DNA of 64,000 nt from positions 124,001 to 188,000 of the forward strand of contig NMRA01000335.1 of NCBI GenBank assembly GCA_002633005.1, given 5' to 3'. Origin of the DNA: Phoronis australis (lineage: Eukaryota; Phoronida; Phoronidae). Below the pieces are notes generated by a model, which had not been told where the DNA came from, ran no database searches, and saw only the letters and a list, made by a program, of their open reading frames with translations. Both the position numbers and the translations under genes were made by a program. Positions within the stretch are counted from its first letter, which is position 1. The number at the start of each line of letters is the position of its first letter. This document shows, one piece after another, positions 56,901 to 64,000 of this stretch.

Positions 56901-59900
56901 TCTACGTAAGTTATTGTGTACTCGAGCATAGAATAATAGACACTTATCTTGAGTTTGCCCAAAAGTAGAGTACAAAATGCCAAACCTAATTTCGAATTGC
57001 ATTTCGAGTAAAAAGATTGAAGACCGGGCACAGATATCCTGGAATAATTACTCCTGGAACCAATGCAAGTTGTTCCAAGTTCACCTCAGTACAAATGGAC
57101 ACAAACCTTCAGCACATTTGCTCAATAATATACACACCGGTTACATACTCTAAACAATTCACAGAAGAACTACTGTACCCACTCTAAACTTTAAAAATAT
57201 AATAAACTTTTAAGAACGCCCATGCCCACCCCCAATTTCTAAGATAGCTACATCTGTCTTTGAGAAAGGCTTCAAGCAATTTTGCTTAGCTCAGAGTAAC
57301 ATACAGTGAAACTGTGCCCTATTTGGGGGGAGGGGAAATACCCAATTCTTACTGAAGGAGTCATGAAATGGTTTTATGGATCATTATCAAAACTTGAGTA
57401 AAAAATAATGTTAAAAGCATTAATTTCCCTTTCAGGTAAATGCCTGCCCTTACATTCTAAAAATAGTGTTTTTAAACGCCTACGCTTCACTTATTGCCAA
57501 CTTCTGATTTTTGAGTTTTCCAATTTAAGCGTCCTCGATATTACCTTCAAAAGTACGGTACATCCACTTTGAGCAACTTAAAACTGCAGTGATTTAACTA
57601 TCAATTCAATCTATTAATAACTAGTAAATGTTTTTCAAAAGCTTTACATATCACTATCTTACCTTGAAACACATTAAACATGTGCGTAACTGCTCCTCAG
57701 TCTGGAAAGAGATTAAAATGCCTTACATGTCAAACGTACAAGACAATCTGTGTTGTATGGAAAGTGCTTAAAACCAATATTTACTTTGTTTTGACAAGTG
57801 GCTACATTGTCAGCATCATTCAACCACCCATTTGAAGCACTGCCTACTGCAACCATGAATTCAATTGAAATTTTCTTATCTTTACAAATATGAATGACAC
57901 GAATGAGCATACCCAGCGTCAGTGTGTAATGTCCATTGACACGCAAGTTTCTTGAACAAACTTGTGACATATCTGCACTTCTCTGATGTCCCGCGGGAAA
58001 GTGAAAAGAACTCCAGTGTGGTCAATTACCGAGTTGTCACAACAATCATAAACACAATGCCTACCATTCTTTATTATATGATAAACCATGGGAGAACTAG
58101 CAGCAATATATGACAACTTCACACTAAACAAAATGGAGGATAACTAATGCTGTGATTGGCTGTCCGGATTCTGTGTAGTATTTCTTGACCAATAAATGCT
58201 CGTAACTAGACATCAGCTAATTAACATATGGTCAGATAGTGTAAGCAGGTTTCTAATTTGGCAGCTGATCGACTGGTGGGTTTGTTGTTTCAAGTGTTTT
58301 TGATATGAAATTGGTGATTCTAAGCACTTTAAGATTGTGGTAAATAACCTCGAGAGGAAAGCCCACATTTCCAGAACTAGATTTATGCCCGTTATTCAGT
58401 GGAGAAAACGGGTTCTCAAAATGTGGGCACGTTATATCCGACTATTACCAGCCCCGGGTAACAAAGCTTGAACTGTATGCCAAAGCTGGATGTGTAAATA
58501 AAACTCAGGGTGGAGAGCAAGTAGAGGGTACTGTGTGGTGTTTGTGTTTGGCAACTATAGAGACTGAGATTTTGACGACCGCATATGGCACATTTGTCTC
58601 AAACACTGTGCATGACAACTAAAAAGTATAAAATGCATTAAGGTTAATAGGTAGGGTCTCATTAGCCAGTTTGGGTATTTAGCCACAAACCTATAAAACT
58701 ATAGATTTTAACACAGCAAAAGCATATAGTTTTCCCCAGAGGAAAGCCTGTAGAATTTGATTTTCAAGTTTTACCAACCTGGCATTAATTGGGTCAAATA
58801 CCATGTCTTTTTAGTAAAATGTAGCAAAAGTAAAGAAGCAAAATAACGGTATCAATAACACAATCAAACTGTACTTGATGTAAGCCTTCAAGATGAGATC
58901 TGAAAAACGCTGTAGTAGTTTTCTAAAATAATTTGTTTTTAGTTTTTCAAGAAAATCACAAAGTAATTTTTATGATAGCCCCTCATGCAAAAGTGGGACA
59001 CTTTAAACAATAATACAAACGTTGTTTTGGAGAATGGTGCATAAACCATAATATATGAAAGAATCATTCGAACCCAATTAGCCATTTCTGAGATATGATG
59101 TTCCGAAGATAGGCAAATTGTTCAAGTTTTTCTAGGATCCTACATAATCTGTTCGTAGACAGATAGATACATGGTGGGCAAAACTCGAATTTTTTATCAC
59201 CAGATTCAAACTGAGAAACTCACCATTTCCATAAATGCTGCGAGCTTGGAGATGGGCAGAGTCGTGTAGAGTTTCAGGTAGCTGAAATGAATACATACTG
59301 TCTAAGCCACGTTTGCACTTCTGCTAAAAAAGGATTGCATTCTGAAGACAATTTTCTAGACAGAAACGCAAAAAAAATCATGTGCCACTGAGTGAAAAGC
59401 ATGTGTTTCGCAAGTGTGCTCGAGACATTACTAGCGTGACACAGCAAAATGGCGGCCATTGAAGTGAGTCGGTGAGGTTGGAATGTTGAATTGTGGTATA
59501 GTGTTTACTTTGAATGTTCCTTAAGGGAAGATTCTCCATAACAAGTGCATGACGATTGCCTTGGGGCTACAGAGTGCAGCACTGGTCTACAACCAGCCTC
59601 AGACTGAAAGCTTCCCAGTGCTGGCACAGGTCAAAAAGCTTTACACGAACAACAAGTGTTGCAAAAACCTTCCCTGATAGAAGAAAAGAAGTTCTTTCTG
59701 AAAAGGTATGATGTAACAAACCTGCGCACAGTAGTCAGCATGGCCTGTTGATTTACTTCATCCATGAACACCTTCAGCTGCAGCATGTAGGGTTCCTGGG
59801 AGATAGATGAAGAAACAATTAGTATTGACAATTCAAAATCAAATCTATATTTCTCCAATCAAATGATGCCGATTCCCATCACTGACATGCAGATTGTTCA

Positions 59901-62900
59901 CACAAAACAAATGAAACATTTTCAACAAAGCTGAGCTTCATCAAACTTAGAAGTGCGATATCTCAGTGAGTGAAATACCAAAAAGATTAAACTATCTGCA
60001 ACAACTTGTTTGCAAATTTTCCAGAAAAGCCAACTTTTGGCAACAATAATGAAAGCGATGGTATTGTGTACAATGATGTCGCCCTCATGCCCAAATTACA
60101 AGAAAAGCAAGTTGCTTACATTGACAAAATATTTTTTTTGACATTATACATTAGTTGAATAAGTTACACTAAAAGAGTGGCTATTGTAAACAAACCACAT
60201 GTCATATAATTCAGGTTGGTCTCTGTGGAAGCAATCTACCAGAAAATGTTAGTCTTACCTTGTGAAAGTTGACAGCCACAGCTTCATAATTTGGTGGCAC
60301 AGGTGAGAGGAACTTGGGGCAGGCAAAGGAAAAGCAGTTCTGAAACTCTGCCAGGTCTCTGTAGAAAGAAAGTCAACAAGAGTCAACAAAAAGGATCCCT
60401 GTGAATAAGGTTGTCAGATGTACTTGCACCTTTATGAAGGCCTTGATAAGTATTACAAAGAAACAAATAGTTATGTGACATAGCTTTTTGGCCTTTTTAT
60501 AAACTAGAATAAGAAATGCAAAACAGTCAAAAATCAGACATTTTCCCACTTCTTCACTCGAGAAGAATTTCATACTTCATTGAAGTTTCAATCGAATCTA
60601 TCCTCATACTTTCTTGCCAAATGAGACTATGTATATTATTGGGTTTCATATAAATGATAAAAATACTAATTGAAAATCCTCTTGGAACCAAAGAACTGTA
60701 CCTTGATTTGGTAAGTGTACAGCCGTTTCGTCCACATCTCATGGACTTGATCACCAGCGGGTGCGCCCTCTGTTGTTGTAGAATAAAATGATAAAAAACA
60801 GTACTGGGGATTCCTTAATGTTGGGGAGAGGGAAATCCCATAACAGATCCGAATAAACTGTGGATAGATCAAGTCCAGGATCTCTGTTAAGACTAGGTCT
60901 GTGGACTGGGATCTCAACTGCTTCTTGTACCCTGCGCTTCCACTTCCTTGGGTGTAGATATATACTGAACTCCTCATCAGAGATCTGGTGATGGAGGTCT
61001 CTTGCATGCTCTTGGACCGCAGTAATAGGTCTAAGGTTGGGGTTACGATGATCCTTAATCCTGGTTGGTAACTGGTGATCCGTCTCACCGATATTAATGT
61101 CAGGACACTTACCAAACTTGTAGTCATAGAGGAGAGATGTCACATCTTTCACTGATGACAGAGGGCGCTCCGGGTGGTGAATCAAGTCCGTGAGATATGG
61201 ACGAAACGGCTGTACACTTACCACATCAAGGTATGGTTTTTTGGTTCCAAAAAGGATCTTCACCAAGTATTTCCTTGCCAAATATTCTCATTTATTTCAT
61301 AATCATGCACCTCGCCTTATCTTCCAATATGATCAAACTGAATGAACTTCATCTCACATGAAAAGAATCTAACGTTGACACCTTTACCAGTCGAGATTCG
61401 GCAACTCAAGCAGTTTGCTAACCTCGAAATCTTTTGAATTTTGAAAATCGGACAAAAAATGTGAGTTTTACAACCTAAAACAGCCATATCATGTTCCTCA
61501 TTAATTATGCTGGGTATGCAATTAACAAACCAGCAGGCAGTTGTTGGATTTTGAAGTAAACTACATGTCATCCTAGAAGTCTTGGTATGATAAAATAACC
61601 GCGCCTACCCCTTCTGCATGCGAATCATCTTGTCATTGAATTTCTCCTTCAGCTGGGAGTGCACACTCTCATCAATTCTCATTGGATGCAGCACCAGGCA
61701 GACTGCCAGCAGTGTGTACATCTTCTCATTCTGTTTGTTAATCTGCAACAACACAAACATCACAATCAACGTTGCATAGGACCAAGGAAAAATGTTCAAA
61801 CTAATTTTGGAACAACATATCTCAGAAAATGGCCGACTGGATTCGTATGAATTGATACTGTGGTTCATGCACCGCTCTCTAAAACATTTTTCGGAATTGT
61901 TTTTAAAATATGTGTCTTTTGCTCGAGAGGCTACCAAAAATAGGATTTTTATTACATTTATGAAAAAAATCAAGCCTTATAAATCCATTAAGAAACCAGT
62001 GGTTGCATTTTTTGAGTTCATCTGGAACGTTTATGTCAAATGAAATTCGGTCAGACATGTTATTGATACGGCATTTTGCTATGAATGTACTGTTCTTTTC
62101 CTCAATGGCAAATTTTATTACAAAGATTGTGAAAGACATGGCAAATTGAGACCACTTACCACTGTCAGATTGGTCTCAATTTGTTCCTTACTTAGATAAG
62201 AATTAGGTTCGCAAACAACTGGCACTTCATTATTCCTAGATAAAATGCTGTGCACACAAAATGACAAGCCACATGACAAGTCAACTTGGAGGCTATGGTC
62301 TGGAGCAATAATGTACTGCCAGTTCTTTCAATCCCTGATATAACCTCCAATTTGACTGAGGAAAAACTGAGACCAATTCTGTCATCATAAGTGGTCAGAA
62401 AGCATCCTCAATACCATTAGGGGATCATTTGAAATCAATTTCATAGTGATGAGTGGTCTAAATCAAAAGTAAAGTTGTTCTTTTTGTGATGGAAGGCTGG
62501 TTTATAACCACATTTAATGTACATCATCAACTAACATTCCAGTGAGGTACGGGGAATGAGATGCCCACCTGATCATGCAGGAGTACCTCCAGCCAGACGC
62601 AATGGATAAGATGCCTACCTCATCATACAGGAGTGCCTCAAGCCAGATGCAATGAATAAGATACCTACCTGATCATACAGGAGAGCCTTATTCTGCAACA
62701 TCTTGTTGGTCCTTTGGATATACAACAGAATGTTGGAGAAAGTGCGGATGGCATCCTGGTAACGCCGCATCATCATGTAGGCGAAGCCGACGTAATAGTA
62801 CGTGGTGATCTGGCAGGCTGGCACTCGAGAGTACATGTTCTGAAAAGAGGAAAACAAATCATGCACATTGGACTGGTTGCCAACCACAGCGTCTGAAGCG

Positions 62901-64000
62901 TGACTGCATAATAATCATTCAACTCCTCAAGGACAAGATGCTAGTTCATGGCTCGTTACTCACAAACCACGACTGGAACTCTAGTGGATGAATGGACAAG
63001 AATGTTATATAATGGCACGTTTAAATTCATTGTCATGTTTCTTCCTAATAGGAAGTTGAAAACAAAAACAATGCTAGAGTACAGCACTAAAACAACGTTT
63101 CGATGTTAATCAAACATCTTCAGGTACAATCGCAGACAGAAAACAAAACATCGTAATGTTCACATCATATCACAACGCACTGCACAAGACCTGTCAACTA
63201 AAATCTCTACCACAACTCTAGCCCATACACTCTAACATTCCTATTCAGTAAGTGACCACTCAGCATGGAAGGCCTGTATGTGAACAGCCACACGGATTAA
63301 AAATTTGGTAGTTATTGCCTTGCTCATACCAAAGTAAAATTCATGGCAATAGTTGCAGTTCACTTGATAAACTACATTTATTTACTGCTTTGCACAGTGA
63401 CATGAGTTTTTCATACAAGCAAGATCAGGTTTTGCAATAAATTCAGTCAATGGTATCATATTTTAGGCTCTGATTGGTAGACAAAGGAAATATTAAGCTG
63501 TAGAGTTTGCGTGATAGAATATCAACGATCGTGTTCTGTGGCGTGAAGGTAAATGGTTTACTGACTCTTTTCTAGTGAAATAAATCAGACTAAAATGTTT
63601 TACCAAATTCATGATATTTCTAGAGTGTAAGAAAAAGATATACAACGGTACGTGATGATAAAATCACTGTAATCTCCTTAATTCTATTGAGTCTGTGATA
63701 AACCTCTGTCTCTCTACAACCAGTATTTTGTAAAAACAAGCTACAGTTAACTAGACCTCTATGCTCTGGTGCATAACAGAGCTAATGAGTTTACCCGACA
63801 CTACAAGAACTGATCTTCATTACTAAGGGGGGATAGTGGTAGTTCACTGCTGACTGCATAAATGAACCTTACCTTCTTATTAAAGTCAATGTTCTCCAGC
63901 ACCTTGAGTGCCTGATAGTAGTCACCTAGCAGAGAGTGTAGTCTAAGGAGACCGACCAGACTGAAGTAGCCCAGCATTTTATAGAGGGACTTGCGACCAA
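53903..64000 (-). CDS. EIF3L: Translation initiation factor eIF3 subunit L, C-terminal 300 residues (10 exons)
   Basis: Cytoplasmic subunit of the eIF3 complex, which binds the 40S ribosome and recruits initiator tRNA and mRNA. Exons (high to low): 64000-63873 (partial), 62839-62669, 61742-61609, 60358-60259, 59795-59722, 59281-59224, 57701-57663, 56088-55996, 55525-55445, 53929-53903. All junctions are GT-AG and phase-consistent. The product is nearly colinear with vertebrate EIF3[21 protein letters not shown], then [47 protein letters not shown] and [20 protein letters not shown]. The C-terminal part is the PCI domain used for assembly with other eIF3 subunits; the N-terminal part is TPR-like. 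The 5' half of the gene lies right of the window. The tail (MNRTIQKM) is a few residues shorter than in mammals. Confidence 0.97.
55089..55118 (+). repeat. (CA)n microsatellite
   Basis: An imperfect run of CACACAAACACACACACACA and neighbours in an EIF3L intron. Confidence 0.8.
55445..55525 (-). CDS. EIF3L: EIF3L exon (window exon 9)
   Basis: 27 codons: [20 protein letters not shown] then QIHKFEE, nearly identical to other animal EIF3L proteins. The donor is GAG|GTCAGT. Confidence 0.95.
55845..55960 (-). repeat. tRNA-derived SINE in EIF3L intron
   Basis: The minus strand reads GTGTGGCCTAGTCAATTGAG (A-box region), then TTGGTTCAAATCCCATCGCC (B-box), followed by an unrelated tail. Confidence 0.5.
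55996..56088 (-). CDS. EIF3L: EIF3L exon (window exon 8)
   Basis: 31 codons: [20 protein letters not shown] then [11 protein letters not shown]. The GTAAGT donor after GGT is preferred because it keeps phase 0 with the next exon. Confidence 0.95.
56243..56412 (+). repeat. 36-bp minisatellite, five units
   Basis: Units begin at 56243, 56279, 56315, 56351 and 56387, each about GAGACACAATGTAGAGTCTG then ATAATCAGACCCTGTT. The spacing is exactly 36 nt, so the array is open in a frame on both strands. It is intronic in EIF3L. Confidence 0.85.
56631..57030. repeat. 0.4-kb MITE with inverted ends, TACTCGAAA family, copy 2
   Basis: The left end GCCCGGTCTCTAATCTTTGT continues ACTCGAAA; the right end TTTCGAGTAAAAAGATTGAA continues GACCGGGC, nearly a perfect inverted pair. 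It lies in an EIF3L intron. A third, looser relative is at 36290-36480. Confidence 0.7.
57663..57701 (-). CDS. EIF3L: EIF3L exon (window exon 7, 39 nt)
   Basis: Thirteen codons, [13 protein letters not shown], matching the vertebrate segment T-E-Q-E-F-R...F-K. The acceptor is CTCTTTCCAG and the donor AAG|GTAAGA. Confidence 0.92.
57702..59223 (-). other. EIF3L intron (between window exons 6 and 7)
   Basis: 1.5 kb, nothing recognised. Other EIF3L introns: 53930-55444 holds only the CA repeat; 62840-63872 holds only a hammerhead-like motif at 63097-63123. Confidence 0.55.
59224..59281 (-). CDS. EIF3L: EIF3L exon (window exon 6), PCI domain
   Basis: [20 protein letters not shown], the EIF3L winged-helix segment. 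The acceptor is CATTTCAG and the donor ATG|GTGAGT, phase 0. No in-frame ATG start precedes it, so simple ORF searches miss it. Confidence 0.94.
59722..59795 (-). CDS. EIF3L: EIF3L exon (window exon 5), PCI domain
   Basis: [20 protein letters not shown] then TTVR; the exon ends in phase 2 at CGCAG|GTTTGT. Confidence 0.94.
60259..60358 (-). CDS. EIF3L: EIF3L exon (window exon 4)
   Basis: One leading base completes Gly, then [20 protein letters not shown] and [19 protein letters not shown] is the diagnostic EIF3L motif. The donor is AAG|GTAAGA. Confidence 0.95.
60702..60773 (-). repeat. Inverted terminal repeat of the Penelope-like fragment, left copy
   Basis: Reverse complement of 61158-61230 with few mismatches. 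Shared blocks include GACGAAACGGCTGTACACTT and CAGAGGGCGC. Confidence 0.8.
61158..61230 (+). repeat. Inverted terminal repeat of the Penelope-like fragment, right copy
   Basis: Partner of 60702-60773. The open reading frame of the element runs through this repeat. Confidence 0.8.
61609..61742 (-). CDS. EIF3L: EIF3L exon (window exon 3)
   Basis: [20 protein letters not shown], then [15 protein letters not shown] and MIRMQKG. The donor is AAGGG|GTAGGC, phase 2. Confidence 0.95.
62149..62397. repeat. 0.25-kb MITE with 30-bp inverted ends
   Basis: The left end GACCACTTACCACTGTCAGA continues TTGGTCTCA; the right end TGAGACCAATTCTGTCATCA continues TAAGTGGTC. A related element begins at 53272 (GCACTTACCACTGCACAACT). 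Confidence 0.7.
62669..62839 (-). CDS. EIF3L: EIF3L exon (window exon 2)
   Basis: 57 codons from [18 protein letters not shown] to NKALLYDQ; the most conserved helical block of the subunit. The acceptor is CTTTTCAG and the donor CAG|GTAGGT, phase 0 at both ends. Confidence 0.96.
63873..64000 (-). CDS. EIF3L: EIF3L exon (window exon 1, cut by window edge)
   Basis: Encodes 42 complete codons from [18 protein letters not shown] to LENIDFNKK, almost identical in pattern to vertebrate EIF3L. The donor is AAG|GTAAGG, phase 0. The exon extends beyond 64000. Confidence 0.96.

Larger units (their letters stand above)
60702..61281 (-). mobile_element. Penelope-like element fragment: GIY-YIG endonuclease between inverted repeats
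   Basis: The minus strand carries [20 protein letters not shown], then [31 protein letters not shown] and [15 protein letters not shown]. This is the C-terminal GIY-YIG endonuclease part of a Penelope-like retroelement; the tyrosine of the YIG motif is replaced (N-I-G). Inverted repeats of about 72 nt (60702-60773 and 61158-61230) flank it. Each contains GTCC...GGACGAAACGGCTG, resembling the stem II plus GAAAC part of a hammerhead ribozyme. It lies in an EIF3L intron. Confidence 0.68.

Noticed and set aside
60666-61127. 153-codon minus-strand open frame
   Set aside because: Shadow of the Penelope GIY-YIG frame in another register.
1-64000. CRISPR arrays, bacterial operons, phage or rRNA genes
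   Set aside because: No spacer-repeat pattern, Shine-Dalgarno-led gene series or rRNA sequence; the window is spliced animal DNA.

Overview
The window is animal (metazoan) nuclear DNA. Genes are split by GT-AG introns, intergenic and intronic DNA is AT-rich, and remnants of several transposon classes are scattered through it. A WSC/PKD/REJ receptor of the polycystin-1 type, a Penelope-like element and many short foldback elements point to an invertebrate, possibly a cnidarian such as a coral or sea anemone. That placement is an inference; no sequence here proves it.

Two same-strand (minus) genes dominate. (1) Positions 39300 down to 1422, probably continuing past position 1, hold the 5' part of a polycystin-1/REJ-family receptor. 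Eighteen exons join in phase to about 2,024 residues: signal peptide, WSC domain, PKD-like repeats (most in one 2.9-kb exon), a REJ module, and the start of the stretch before the GPS site. The GPS, PLAT and membrane part must lie to the left of the window. Exon boundaries were found by hand from splice signals and phase continuity; one exon is only 29 nt. (2) Positions 64000 down to 53903 hold the last ten exons of EIF3L, about 300 residues of translation initiation factor eIF3 subunit L ending at its stop codon.

The 10.7-kb intron 6 of the receptor gene contains a small four-exon gene (28206 down to 26371, minus strand, 120 residues, not recognised). It has its own start codon and a ZNF143/Staf-like promoter motif. 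The same intron has a cluster of unexplained plus-strand exon-like open segments at 22.2-24.7 kb.

The rest is introns and one intergenic gap (39.3-53.6 kb) filled with repeats: a LINE reverse-transcriptase remnant, a hairpin-shaped THAP element, a second THAP-like fragment, a hAT remnant, a Penelope-like GIY-YIG fragment between inverted repeats, tRNA-like SINEs, several foldback MITEs, two minisatellite-like arrays and several dispersed families with two or three copies in this window.
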